Assembly (NCBI GenBank): GCA_004794655.1
Contig: SMMW01000056.1
Coordinates: forward strand, 248,001 to 312,000
Direction: 5' to 3'
Length of the DNA stretch: 64,000 bases
Origin: Marisa cornuarietis
Lineage: Eukaryota > Mollusca > Gastropoda > Architaenioglossa > Ampullariidae
The notes beneath the pieces were generated by a model. It did no database searches and was not told where the DNA came from. It saw nothing but the letters and a program-made list of their open reading frames with translations. The position numbers and the translations under genes were made by a program. Positions 1 to 12,401 of the stretch are shown in pieces. How positions within the stretch are numbered: the first letter of the stretch is position 1; each line of letters starts with the position of its first letter.

Positions 1-252
1 TCAGGCTCCAAGACCGCGCTAAACAACAGGTACACACAACACATCAGGAAACAAAAGGTTGCAGAGTCTCAGCTGCAAGGTGATAGCTGGGATGTTACCT
101 GTGGCTGCAGTGGCACTAGAGCGTGGTGTAAACAGGTTATTGGCGAAAGATGTAAACATAGATAAGAACTACAGCCAACACAGTTTATTTCTTCTCCTTT
201 TCTCAACGGTCTTCCTTCTGCCGCACACACACTCGCTCTCTCACTCTCACGT

Positions 253-347
253 GCACACACACACACACACACACATTTCTCGAGAATGGGAGGTTAGGGA
301 GGGTATAATGTTAGTAGGGGGAGTCATTTGTGTGTGTGTGTGTGTGT
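253..347. repeat. Paired (CA)n and (GT)n microsatellites
   Basis: A CA run at 253-275 and a GT run at 329-347 on the same strand form an imperfect inverted pair about 55 bases apart. Confidence 0.9.
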
Positions 348-1392
348 AAGGGGAAAGAGTTTGAGCATGCAAATATAGTATAGCTGACTATACTTATGTT
401 TGTGGAGCCCGTGACGAATGTTTGCAATCTGTTGTCCAATTTAAGAAATTTTGCGTATTTTCAGATTTTATTTGTAATGTTATCAAGCCGCGCTTCTAAA
501 TATATATATTTATATAGAGCGAAAACTACACAGAAGATTCTCTCACCCTTGCTGTAGCCAATGTTCTGGAAGCAGTAATACCTCTCTCTCTACTTTCCTC
601 CCTCCTTCTCCCGCCCCCCCCCTCACTCTGTTTTCTATCTTCCCTCTCCTCTGCATGTCATCCCAGTATTTCACTTCTACTCGCTTTCTCTTCATCTTCT
701 CCGGTTTCTGTTGGTGCTGTCCGAGGTTTGTTATTTCCGGGTCCTTTTCTTGAGCACCGCGAGCTTGGAATGTGCCTCGGAAAAGTTGTGTATCAATATT
801 AACTTCACTTTCAAACTTCTAATGAAGTACACCTTCAATTACACTTGTATCCTCTTAGATTTTTGTAATGCTCCCGGTGTGACATGCGCTGTCAGACCCA
901 GTTTCTCGCAGACATGTGGTCCCCTTCAGTCCCCCTCCTCCACAAAAACTCTCCTGGGTTCAGTTTTACTACACAACTGCTCCAACCATTCTTTTCTCTT
1001 CGTCAGGGCCACCAAATGCACGCACAGCAGTCAACATGCCTCAGCCGTGGGTCCGCCATTACTTATGTAGCTGCTGGAGCAATCAGCATGGTTTCTCAGG
1101 TCTGGGGAGGACAGTGCCCTCAGTGCAAACTAGTATGTGAGACCAAGTCAGTTCCCCGAACCTCAGGTACACACCCTCCATCTCTTGACGTAGATAGCAC
1201 TTGGGGTGGGGGTGGGGATGTAGGAGGAAAGGGGTGAGGACTTGATAACAGAATGATGACAGGAGGAGAAGAGGTCTTCGGCCATCTTGTAAATTGGAGC
1301 GGGTGGTTGACGGAGGCTATCGGAAGGGCACTGAGGGAGTGGTAGGTGAGGACGCTGATTTGTAGGCGGCATCGACTTTTTTTCCTTATTTC

Positions 1393-1431
1393 TGTGTGTG
1401 CGTGTCTGTGTGTGTGTGCGCGCGCGCGCGG
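1393..1431. repeat. (TG)n then (CG)n tract
   Basis: Interrupted tgtgtg blocks are followed by gcgcgcgcgcgcg. Confidence 0.93.
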
Positions 1432-2171
1432 CATCCGAGCCCATCGTTCTTACCTGACGCTGTAAGGGGTGCATCACAGGGAATTCAGTGTAGTTTGTGC
1501 TCAGTGTTCCCTTCATAGTTTGTATACAGTGTTCACCTGAACACCAGCCGATGTTGTCGACCCTAGAGATGTGGATATAACAATTTCACTGGCTTTCAGA
1601 CGAGAACTGCCAAGTGACACACATACACGTGAAGGATAACGGGATGAGAGACAGACACAGAGAATCTGTGCGTCCACACACATTCATGCATGCATTGATA
1701 CAGGAATGTTTTTACCAACAGTTTTCTTTTTCCTACATATTTTGTTCCATCGTGGAACACCCTCCGTCCTGTCTCTTCCTACTGTGGCGTTTGGAGGAGT
1801 TCATCTGCGTTTGGCAGCATTTCTTAAAGACCTGAGGGGTTAAAGGGTCAGCTAAGGGTGAAATCCACAGCGACTGCAGCAACATTTTGGGTCAAATAAG
1901 CTAACTTGTTTACAACATTTTTTTTCTCCTCAATTGCTAGGACGATGCTTCTTTTTTAAAACCTTTTTGTCCCTGTGATAAGATTGGAAGCAGCAGCAGC
2001 TGTGATACTGCGCTGTTGAAATGTTGGCCAAAACTTGCTCTTAAATTCTACTCCCACCTCCCCCCCCCTTACTTAGGAATTAGTGAGAGACACATAAAAG
2101 GAGGAAACACAAGGAGCCCCTGTTACGCTTTCTTGTCGGCGTGCGGAAACCGAAGTTGTTGAAGATAAATG

Positions 2172-2345
2172 GTTTTTTGTTTTTTGTTTTTTTGTTTTTG
2201 TTGTTGTTTAACGCCGAGCCAGCAACTAAAGCTATCACGGCAAAGTAGTTCGCCCCTTTAAACTGCCTGCCAGGACCAAGATCTGAACCTAGAACATCCG
2301 ATTCTCGCCGTATCACTGACGTTAATCGTTGCACCGCCAGACCTG
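2172..2345 (-). mobile_element. tRNA-derived SINE
   Basis: Read on the minus strand: a tRNA-like head with an A-box-like stretch (tggcggtgcaacgattaacg) and a B-box-like GGTTCAGATCT about 40 bases later. The body ends in agttgctggctcggcgttaa and an A-rich/CAAA tail (2172-2205 on the plus strand as T/G). It resembles the copies at 39735 and 46222. Confidence 0.8.
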
Positions 2346-3344
2346 TTACACAATTTATTATAAAGGTACTAGAAGATAGTGTGGCAGTGTTAATAATGCT
2401 CCCTATTTACATGGCACGGCTTTGTGGAATGTGTTTGTGTGTGTGAGCACCCAAAGCTCCGACCAACACATGCCAGTGACACTAGATACTTTACTAGTCT
2501 CTTGCTCTTGCTTCAACGGCAGGAGGAATTCTGTAGGAAAGTTATAAACTCGAGACTTTGTGAAGCAGCTGACTCCTTCGTGAAGTGGTTTGGTTTGCTG
2601 CTGGGGTAACAGGAGAAGTTTTGTTGTTGTCCATTAAACGTCAAGAGCTACAAACAGATGTCTAGCCTTTTAATCCCACAATAAAGAAATGTGAAAGGGA
2701 TTTGAGCAGAGCAGAGCTATATTTCACTTTAAGTTCACAAATAAAATCTGTTTCAGTGTTGGTGAAAGTAAACAAGATTAAAATTGAAAAAAAGCATATT
2801 AAAATTTTTTTCCCCACAAGGTCGAAAGGAAAGACAGCAACGCCCTCCATTGCTGTTTCAGTTGATGGTGGTGGTGGGGAAAAAAATCGCTGAATTCTAC
2901 GCGCGCCTTTCAAGTTGCATCTCTTTATATAGTTTTTTAAAAAATATTATTTTATCTTTTTTCTCTGATTTACTGTAAGAACTCAGGCGCCTGTTGTTTG
3001 TCACAAGCCCTCATCTTTTCAAACGCCAGCGAGTTGTTTCGAGCCAAAAAATCTTGAAAATGCACAAGACATAAAGAACACTGTCACCGAAGTGGATTTC
3101 AAATAACCGGAGAGGCTATAAACACAGATAAAAAAGCGATAAATTTACAGCGTGCTTGGTTTTGCTTCCTTATTTTTTTCAGCAGGAAACATTTCTGGTC
3201 AGCGAAGGAAAATTCGCTGAGGGCATCATCACCCGATACTTCTTCGAACCCTAGTCATGAAGATATTTGCTTTGCTGTTGCCATTGATCATAACTTTGCT
3301 TTTTTCAGTGCTGGTCTCCATTCTATATGCGTTTGAATTGTTTT

Positions 3345-3690
3345 TTCAGTCTGTTGGGGAGGTCTTGCGGTTCTTTGTTAGTACCTGCTAACAGATGTAT
3401 GACATCTGTAAACCGTAGGCTGCAGATCGGTCTTCCAATGAAATGGAAGGATGATGGTCGCGAAGAGCTTCGAGCATGATGTTCTCCAAGAATATATTAA
3501 ACAGCACAGGTGATAGGGGACATCCTTGAAGTACCCCCTACTGTGGTGCGAAAGTAAGCTCCTATTTGGTTGTTCAGCAGAACTGTACTCGTTGAGCTAT
3601 TGTACACAATGTACATCGCTTCGATAACTTGAACGAGGCCTTCTTCGATGTTGAATGTGTCCTACATTTAGGCTTTAATAAGAAATATGT
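3345..3690 (-). pseudogene. Non-LTR retrotransposon reverse transcriptase remnant
   Basis: On the minus strand, 3660 to about 3535 reads FNIEEGLVQVIEAMYIVYN and then LLNNQIGAYFRTTVG. After a frameshift near 3535 it continues VLQGCPLSPVLFNIFLENIM and LEALRDHHPSIS. This is the GVRQGC.LSP.LFNIFLE block of a LINE reverse transcriptase. The expected FADD catalytic motif, which should follow about 25 residues later, is replaced by LQMSYIC and a stop. The following bases still hint at LLAGTNKE. The copy is 5'-truncated and broken by at least two frameshifts, so it is a dead fragment. Family knowledge points to an RTE- or Jockey-type element; I cannot decide between them. Confidence 0.85.
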
Positions 3691-4745
3691 TGGCAAACTG
3701 ACGAGGCTCACCACGCGCCCCAAAACTCCTCACTGTGGGTGGAGAGAGTCTGGTAATGACACAGGATGACCCTCGTTATAGTAAACAGCAGCAGAATCGT
3801 TCTCCTGAGTCATTCAAGTGTAATGTTTGTTTGCATCTCAGATGACATCGTCTGCCATAAACTGCCGCCGCCATGGGACCAACGTTTTTAACTGCATTAG
3901 GACCTCATGGTTACAGCATGTTCATAGCACTGTCACACCGACGACAGGGTCAGGGTCATGGCTTGGTGAGGTTACAGCCAATATCTGAAGACCTGTGTGT
4001 TTTGCCGGTCTTTAATATATATGTACACCCACCCATTGGCTGACCTCCAACCTTTCATCGAGCCTTTGACGCGGCAGCTGCATCAGAAACGTGCATCATG
4101 ATTAACAACTGAGCGGAAACCATGTCGCTGGACCATGAACGTCACCGCAGTAGTCACGTGACATGTCGCAGGCTCGTTAGAGTGTAATTAGTGTGGGCGC
4201 TAACGAAGCTTGAAGTTGGCTGATAGAGAGGAAGCGGGGTCAGTGAGTTCTGCTCACAGGTTTATCGAGGGAGGAGGTTACCGTGAAAGATGAGACGGCT
4301 TCAGTCGCTGTTCACACTTGGCAGGACCCACCCTCCACCACGTGTTCACTGATCACATTTCATGAAGACATTGCCCTCGGCTCACCCTGAAGCTGGTATC
4401 TACCCCCAGGACCAGTGTCGCCACTTGTTTTTGCCTTTCGGTGGCCATCTTCTTCTTGTCTGCTTCCATTAGTTATTTTCTTCTTTTTTTCTCAGTATGA
4501 CTAACGAATAATAAATAAAAGAGCATATGGCTATTTTGGCAGCATCTGTTTTTTTTAAATGAAAAAATTACTTTTGTCCGCTAAAACCAAGTGCGAGGCC
4601 AGGGTACAGTAGCCATTGTTATCTGACCATATTTCTCTTGCTAAGTAAATCCATGTCAGCCAGCGTTTACTGGAATTGTTTCCCAGTCCTGGAAGACAAG
4701 GATGCTGTGTACTTGAATGTCTTTAGCTGAAAGAATTTAAGGAAG

Positions 4746-4783
4746 GTTTGTTAGTGTTTTACGCCGTGCCAGCAACTAAGGCT
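4746..4783 (-). mobile_element. SINE 3' end fragment
   Basis: Only the tail motif (minus strand: ccttagttgctggcacggcg then taaaac) of the SINE family seen at 2172-2345. Confidence 0.6.
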
Positions 4784-5014
4784 CTAATTTAAGTGAGGGA
4801 TGAAATAATTTAGGTCAGAGGATACCTTTTACCCTCCCCTCCCCCAACACACACACACACACACACACATTCCTTTTAGCATTGATGTCGAAATAATATT
4901 CATTGTAATATTAATAACCTCCAAGTGTCACAACAACAAACAAACAAATCATTGACATTCATAAATCATGAAATAGTTATGGGCTAGCTGTGAAGTGGTT
5001 GTGTGGAGGTAGTA

Positions 5015-5064
5015 CTAACAACAACAACAACAACAAAACACACACACACTCTCTCTCTCTCTCA
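5015..5064. repeat. (AAC)n(AC)n(TC)n compound microsatellite
   Basis: acaacaacaacaacaac, then acacacacacac, then tctctctctctctc. Confidence 0.95.
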
Positions 5065-6315
5065 CTTCCGTTCCTTTAAATGGCATGATGTTCGAGTTCA
5101 TCCTGTTTGTAAACCATGGTTGTGCATCAAAAATAGTTTCGGGAGAAAACCTACACCCAGCTAGTGGTGGCGGCTTCTTGCTGTGTGTCTCACACCCCTG
5201 GGTACTTTGCTTGCTCTTCAGGTTGCGATTCGCCTGGATGCAGACTGGGGAACATTTCTGGCCCGTTTCCGCCTTGACTGGCTTTGAGGGGCAACTCGGG
5301 GAGACGGGACGACTGATAGATTTACACGCGGGGTAGAGATAGGGAGCTCGGTTCACAAGACATCATCACCATAAACTGCTCCGTGCTCACGGCACTAAAC
5401 TGTAGGGTGTGTGTCTTACACACTTATCTGTCTTTATCTCGGGGGGCTAATTTTGATGCCCTTTCCATACCTCGCGTGCAGTGCTTGAGCTGGGTATGTG
5501 TGTGTGTGTGTTAGACCCACCCAGCCCTCCAATGGATGGTGCCAGGGACCACGTGCTAGGATTGAGATGCGTTTTATTTATTTATTTATTTATTTTATGG
5601 ACCTTATGGCCAATTCCGCGGTTCTCTGACTATCTTGTTGACTGGAGTAGACTGGGGGAAGTGCTCATCGTCGGTGATGCATGCTTTAGTCTTGCAAGTC
5701 CTCACCTTTCTCCGAATCGTCTGTATGTGAAGACGACGCTGGGAGATTTCACTATTTTCAAATTGTTTAAACTGAAATTTAAAATAAAGGAGAGTGTCGA
5801 ACACAGAACAGTAGTTGAATTATTTCGCATGATCCGGTAAGCATTCATTATCCGTAAAGCTTAATAAGTTCTTACTAATGTAAGACAAAATGCTGAGAGT
5901 TTATCGTATATTAGCATGGGAAATTTAAGTGGCAAATATTAAAGGTCGATAACTTTGTAGAATAGTATTAGAAACACAAAACTGAGTCACTACATGCTAG
6001 TATAACAGTTCAACCAGTCAAAAGTGAGTGGCATTAATAAATGGTAGACGCTTGCTGTCAAAACTCATAGACTGAGGTAACAGACTGTTTGTTCCAGTGC
6101 ACGAGCTCTGTTTATATTTAATGGTTTGTCTGTAAGTTAAAATTTCAGCTACATCACTAAAGAAAGACACACAAATTTCATTTATTATCCTTAACATTGT
6201 TTAAATATTGTTTGAATAATCTACTACACTGTAGTTGTGGTCAAAGCCGGACATGGAAAGAGAACTCTTATTTTCTCCCTCTCTCCCTCACTCTCACACT
6301 TTTTTCCTTTCGACA

Positions 6316-6345
6316 TGTGTGTGTGTGTGTGCGCGCGCGCGCGTA
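6316..6345. repeat. (TG)n then (CG)n tract
   Basis: atgtgtgtgtgtgtgtg is followed by cgcgcgcgcgcg. Confidence 0.95.
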
Positions 6346-7456
6346 CATGATTAAAAATAAAGATTTAATGATGATTTTTGGACTTATTTGAGCTTGTTTG
6401 TCTCTTGTTACCTGTCCACATTTGATTTACCTGTGTGGTAGCACGAGTGCAGACACCAAACTCTAATCATCCGCAAGGGGAAACAACTACATAGGCGCGT
6501 GTAGGTTACTGGGTTTCGCTGGAATACATTCGTACTCGCCTTTAAAGGCCATTTGTTATTAACAGAGTCCTGCTTCCAGGCCAAACACCTGTCCTGGTGT
6601 TTAAATGTAATGCGATGTGCACACCCGCCATAACCACGTCCTTAAGGGCCACAACTCCAGTCTGAGACTCTCGTCCCGATGTAACGGAAGTGATGCTCTT
6701 CGGCTGCCACCTCCTGACTCACACAGAGCCCAGGAGTCGATTGGCAGGTACCCCTGGCGCAATCTAAAAACGGGCGTGAAGATAGAAAAGTGTGTTGACA
6801 AGCAAGATCGGTAAAAGAGAGGGAGGTGTGTGTGTGTTTACAGGCTGAGGCCTTATGATGACGTGGCCCTCCTCTCGGTTCTCCTCTCTCCTCCCCTCCC
6901 CCCACACCTTGTCCTATCCCATCCCTCTCTACCCATAGGGTACGTTCGTGTCTTGCAACTAGTTCTGCTAGACTCACTCCTGGGAGGCTTCTTGCCGCCT
7001 TCTGTCCCCACTGAAGCGCTTCGTCCTTACATTTCTCTAAACTGGCATCTAGCAATGAGATGTGATGCTTTACCTACCTCCCCCCCCCTCTCTCTTACAC
7101 ACACATACAGGTCAGCAGTTGGGTCAGTGGTGACTGGAGCCACTTTCTCTAGGAGTCTTCATCCCAGTAGTTTGTCACATCTGCCATGGGATCATGAAAG
7201 CCCATGGATACAAACTAGTTTTTTTTTAAAGTCTACGATAAACGCGGGGTCAGGGAGGAGGAACTTGATCATTTCCGGGCGATCTAAAGGTTGTTATTTT
7301 GCAGTCTCCTGAAGGATGTTGATTAGGTTTTCAGCAAATAGTTCAATGTAAAGATAAAACAAATCGTACGAATACTTCAAAAGTCATTACCTTCCTTGAA
7401 CCATCATCACTGCAGCGGCAAACGGAGCTACACAGCTACAGAACTAGAGTGATTAT

Positions 7457-7994
7457 ATGTCATACACTATAATGTGTACACTAATGCTGGTGTCTGTGGC
7501 TACTACATGTCATACACTATAATGTGTACACTAATGCTGGTGTCTGTGGCTACTACATGTCATACACTATAATGTGTACACTAATGCTGGTGTCTGTGGC
7601 TACTACATGTCATACATTATATTGTGTACACTAATGCTGGTGTCTGTGGCTACTACATGTCATACACTATATTGTGTACACTAATGCTGGTGTCTGTGGC
7701 TACTACATGTCATACACTATAATGTGTACACTAATGCTGGTGTCTGTGGCTACTACATGTCATACACTATATTGTGTACACTAATGCTGGTGTCTGTGGC
7801 TACTACATGTCATACACTATAATGTGTACACCAATGCTGGTGTCTGTGGCTACTACATGTCATACACTATATTGTGTACACTAATGCTGGTGTCTGTGGC
7901 TACTACATGTCATACACTATATTGTGTACACTAATGCTGGTGTCTGTGGCTACTACATGTCATACACTATATTGTGTACACGAATGCTGGTGTC
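7457..7994. repeat. 50-bp minisatellite, about 11 copies
   Basis: The period of 50 bp is visible as atgtcatacactata recurring every 50 bases from 7457. Copies are nearly identical. The main difference is a single base (ataatgtg or atattgtg), in the order A A A T T A T A T T T. Confidence 0.97.
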
Positions 7995-8509
7995 AACTAC
8001 TTGTTCGTTGAATATGTCATTTGGTTAAGATGGAGAGGGGGAGGCTTTAGTGTGTCAGTAGAGTCTTCAGTGGTTGAGAAAAAATGTATACGGTCTCAAC
8101 TTATCTCACCCATTCAACACAAAATGTTCTGTGAGTGGCGAGGCTGGCAGCACAAAGAGGTGATAATCATAATAAATTGCTGGGAGTAAATTCGCTCGGC
8201 CACAAAGTATATAGTGGGAGGCTAGACTGACGAGTTATAGCGAAGTATTTATATTTAACGTGTTATGTTATACCGAGTTACTGTATACACTTCAAGGATT
8301 AGAGATTATTTTTAAATTCAGTGTGTGTTAGAGTACACGATAACCCGACTGATATCTACACCTATCGTTCTCGATACCGTGTGTATGTATACAGCAGTGA
8401 GATATAAAAGATCTGTTTGCTTGGTCATACACGTGGTTTTCATGTGAAGTGAAAAGCAAGGAAAGTAAAGCAAAGGTGATAGAGAAAGTCATCACAAACA
8501 CTAAATGTT

Positions 8510-8815
8510 TCAGCTGCTAGCTCACTTATTCTGCTACAATCAGACCAAACCTACAGTTGCTAGTCCCTCTACAGTCTACAACTTAACCTTACAGTCGCTA
8601 GCTCCTCAATCATTTATTTAACCTTATGGTCGCTAACCACCTTTATCCCACCCACCCCCCAGGCCCGAACCAAACCACACAGTCGCTAGCCGCCACCCAA
8701 CCAAACTTTACAGTCTTTAGCCGCCTTTACACCAAACTTTACAATCGCAATACCCGCAATGAAACCCAGTTTGAAAGTCTCGTAGCCGCCATACCACCAG
8801 TTTTTACAGCCCCTG
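8510..8815. repeat. Degenerate repeat with ttacagtcgctagc core
   Basis: Six or more imperfect units of roughly 35-60 bp are built on aaccttacagtcgctagcc, with irregular spacing. Confidence 0.6.
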
Positions 8816-9958
8816 GATAAGCAGCCACCGTGCACTGTTGCTCGTGCTCCTGTAGAGGATGGATGGGTGTCGTGATGCTCACTCCTCCTCCTTCCCGACA
8901 CCCCTATTCCTCAAATCCCTCCCCAAATCTGTGCCGGTGGCTTATCGTGGCCAGTCTGACAGGGCGGCCTATAAAAGCCTTGTTGAGGGTGTGTACGGCC
9001 AGACTTATTTTTTTGGGTTTCCTCCGGAGCGTCCTCACCTTGCTAGGCGGACACCAGTGAGGCGGCTTCGTGCTTGGATAATATCGATGTTGGACGGATG
9101 TTGGATAAATGTTGGTTTGGGACATGGACCCACGTGACCTGCTCGTTGTCCTCGTGTTAGTAGGAGTAGGGTGTGTGGCCCCCACCAGACGTGACCTGTG
9201 AGCAGATGTATCATCGATGATGTAGGGAACACGCAGCCGTTTGATATCGCAGTCGATTTTGACATCACAGCTTTCCACCGCCTGCATGAATTTTGCCGAA
9301 CTCTTTATTAAAGGGAAAGACAAACTGCTTTGATAACATCACCTGTTCATTTAGTCAGTCCGTGTTCCGGTGGACAGTTTGAACAATCTTGGGATTTCTT
9401 CAGCTAAAGCGCCCGTCAATTGTTTTCTGGATTTTCAGTCCAGTGGGTTTTTGTTTTTTTTTTGTTTTGGGAACTCGAACATTGGGCGAAGGAAGACAAC
9501 GCATGAAATTTTTCGTGCTAGTCGTACGTGAGGGACAGGAATTCAAGGAAACCTGGACTTCCATAGTTCTGTGTACTAAAGTTCACAGCTTCGTGCACCT
9601 CGTTATCACGTGATCAAGACTGTCGACCTAATGGGTACCAGGAGGAGGAACATGGCATTCAATCAGCATTTCTGCACGATCGCTAACAGACTACGCAGCG
9701 CTCGCCATGGCTACACCCGCATCCGAATGGGCACCGTAAGTTCTCCACCTCTTCCTGGTTTAGTCAGGAACCACCCAGTAGTCGACACGCATGACCTAGG
9801 GTCAAGAACACAAAGGTTGTGCAGAACGAGCTCGCGATGGAAAGACTTCGGACACACAGTAGAAATACACTATGTAGAAAACTAGGACTACCAGAAAGAT
9901 CCTTTCACAGTCAGTCTCTCCGTAGCCTAAAAGATTTTTTGTGTTATTTATTTAGCAT

Positions 9959-10012
<54 letters not shown>
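9959..10012. repeat. (CA)27 microsatellite
   Basis: Uninterrupted CA dinucleotides. Confidence 0.99.
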
Positions 10013-10016
<4 letters not shown>

Positions 10017-10242
10017 CATTTCTTATCCAAAGTCTCTCAGGTGCACACGGTGGTCGCCTGGTGTTTCTGACCCACAGTCCGCTGTCTCATGAAATAAAGG
10101 CTTTGCTCTTTACTTACCTTGTTGACCAGCAAGCGTGGCCATGTAGGTCCAGGTGCCAGAAAAATCTTGTCAATGGTGGAAGTTTCTGACATGCAGGCAT
10201 ACATATACAAATATTGCTGCTTTGTAAGTCTAATTTTTCGGT

Positions 10243-10354
10243 AAAGCATACAGTGTAATAATGACAGATGACTTGTGTAAAGAAGGGCACAGTTTGTGAG
10301 AAGCATACAGTGTAATGACAGATGACTGGTGTAAGGAAGGGCACAGTTCGTGAG
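10243..10354. repeat. Two-copy tandem duplication of about 55 bp
   Basis: aagcatacagtgtaat..tgacagatgact starts at 10243 and again at 10301, each ending in gggcacagtt(t/c)gtgag. Confidence 0.85.
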
Positions 10355-11025
10355 TGGGGTGGCAGTGCATATGTCCATCTATTTTCGTAGCACTGTCTCC
10401 TTGATCTTCACCAAATCAGTTACCGGAGTGGAGCACCTCTTGCCGAGAACTGTTGCAGTGAGTGGATAACTGAAAGGTCGCCATGTACGATGAGTGTATT
10501 CGCTACATCCACCGAACATTCCAGACATTTGGCTTCAAGCATTTCTCCCCAGAGAAAATCCGTCAGTGACTTGATGCTAACTTTTTTTTCATCAGCAGTA
10601 CCTCCGGATGATGTTCGCCACATATTTTCTGCTGCTGCTGCTCTCACAGAGATGCTACCCGTCTAATGTGAATCCCAGATACCGACCATAGTGCAGTTGT
10701 ATCTTCGTAATTTCCTCCTCCCCCCCTCCCCCGCAACATCTGACTGTACACCGCGAAGATGTCAGCGTCTATATCAGTCGGGTTCAAAACGCTTTCAAAA
10801 ATATCTGTTTGTTGAAATCACATTTCACAGAAGAGACCAAATCGGTCTGTGTGTTTCAGTTTCAGTTGTCGATTGGTTGTAGATGTAGTCTACGTTGTGA
10901 TTGGTGTGTACAGAAGGGTGTCTTCGTGCAGACTTTAGTCGAATTTGACAAACGACGTAGACTTGAATAAAGCAACAACCACGTGCACACTGCTCTTTAG
11001 TCTCTCTGTAGATAGATGCATGCAC

Positions 11026-11052
11026 GCACACACACACACACACACACACACA
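11026..11052. repeat. (CA)n microsatellite
   Basis: About 13 CA units. Confidence 0.97.
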
Positions 11053-11261
11053 TTGCTTCAATGGTTGAGAGATTCAGTGACCTTAGATTGCAGTTACATG
11101 ATTGTACCGAACCGAGTTCCATCGTACTTCAAACTGACCTCATGACCTCACAAGTTGACTTCAGTAGCTGCACGCCATGTTTTAGCACTACTTACACAAG
11201 ATGGAAGGCAGCTGCTTATTTGGACATCTGTTTAGCATGCACTCATCCCCACACCACCGCT

Positions 11262-11318
11262 GTTGAAGTATGGAATTGCCCTTGTGGGTAAATAAAGTTG
11301 TATTGTGTTGTGTATCTC
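11262..11318 (+). mobile_element. Retroelement 3' tail just before the first visible exon
   Basis: The text ggaattgcccttgtgggtaa followed by ataaagttgtattgtgttgtg resembles the 3' end shared by several LINEs and their SINEs. It ends about 33 bases before the splice acceptor at 11350. Confidence 0.5.
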
Positions 11319-11350
11319 TGTGAACACTCGTCACACTTTCTGTCCTGCAG

Positions 11351-11459
11351 TGCGGCATCGACGTGAATAAACCCAACTCCTACGACCAGACGGCGCTGGA
11401 CATCGTCAACAAGTTCACCACGACCCGCGCAGCCAGGGAACTCAAGCAGCTTTTGAAAG
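11351..11459 (+). CDS. CASKIN: Caskin exon: C-terminal part of the last ankyrin repeat (internal exon, partial gene)
   Basis: Internal exon of 109 nt, read from its first base (phase 0) and ending one base into a codon (phase 1). The acceptor is tttctgtcctgcag and the donor AAAG|GTGAGT. The peptide starts [20 protein letters not shown] and ends ARELKQLLK. It matches the end of the final ankyrin repeat of Caskin: the consensus helix TALDIV and the family-typical FTT..A.RE.KQLL segment that leads into the SH3 domain. Caskin is a multidomain scaffold (six ankyrin repeats, SH3, CASK-binding region, two SAM domains, proline-rich tail) that works under the membrane of neurons with CASK and LAR-type phosphatases; this is family knowledge. 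The earlier ankyrin exons are not recognisable in 1-11350 and should lie further 5'. Joining to 43048 restores the codon GAA (Glu) and continues the family sequence without a gap. Whether it is closer to CASKIN1 or CASKIN2 cannot be told, since invertebrates usually have one gene. Confidence 0.93.
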
Positions 11460-12401
11460 GTGAGTGCACCCTGAAACTTTCTTAACACTGGCACTTTTAA
11501 TTGCTGACCTGTCGAGTCCATATTAACTCTCTCTCTCTCTCTCAATTTCTCAGTCTTTCTCACATTCCTGTTGAGATATGTTTCATTCCGAGAGACTGGC
11601 ATTGTACTCATTGTCGGGGGAACTGTTTTGTTCCTGCCGTTGAGAAACCTGCGTCCTCCCTCCATCAAGATGTTCAAGAAGGTCCCTTCTGCAGGTTTGC
11701 CTGCTCTTGTTAAGTTTGCCACAAGCTTAACCATGTAGTCACACAATGAAGCTGTAATAAGACTCCTCTAACGAGGAGGTGTGTACACTGTACAGTTCAT
11801 GTTTCCTTAAACGAAGGGATCGTGAATGAGGACTTAAACACGTTGTGGATCGAGTTTCTTTTCTTCCAAAGAGATGAAACTCCGTCCACTCAGTTTAAAC
11901 AATAGGTCTGTTGTTCTCAGAGGTCACTGCGAAATATTGTTTGATACAGTGACCCCCACGTGCGCCATCGCTGACATTTTACAGACTTTGGCGCAACATT
12001 TTAAAGGCCAAGGCGCTACACACACCATCACTGGGATTATACAGACATCGTAAAGGCTAACCCGTGTCCAATGTGAAGTTCAGCTCGATTTGCTGACAAG
12101 TTCACAGAATATAGAGGTGTTATTAATGTGTCACAAAAGTGTGTCAATTACAACAATATTTATGGGGTGTGGGGCGGGGAAACAAGTGCTGACTGAGATT
12201 ATTGATGGAAGACTACAGTCAATATGAGATCCTCCAGAGGTCGTTACTCCAACCAACCGACTCTGTCAGGTCGTAAGAAGCGAAGTCTCGACGACAAGTG
12301 TGAGGAATTAGTGTCTGAATGAACTCGACCTATTCGGAAGCCATTTTCTGTAGGGTTGACCTTCCATTTTATTTGTTGGAAGAGCCAGTCATATACATAT
12401 A

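Larger units (their letters stand above)
1..11350 (+). other. Upstream intron of Caskin (5' end outside window)
   Basis: No exon was recognised here. The first visible exon starts inside an ankyrin repeat, so this stretch is inferred to be intron, at least 11.3 kb long. It holds an RT pseudogene (about 3345-3690), a tRNA-headed SINE (2172-2345) and a SINE tail (4746-4783), a 50-bp minisatellite (7457-7994), a loose repeat (8510-8815) and many CA/GT tracts. I see nothing specific in 360-1380, 1440-2160, 2346-3340, 3700-4745, 5065-6310, 6345-7450, 8000-8510 and 8820-9955. In 10420-10650 the minus strand has a 75-codon frame that I do not recognise. Confidence 0.75.

Noticed and set aside
10420..10650. 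75-codon minus-strand frame MRAAAAENMWRTSS
   Set aside because: It looks somewhat protein-like, but I recognise no family and no splice signals, so it is not called.
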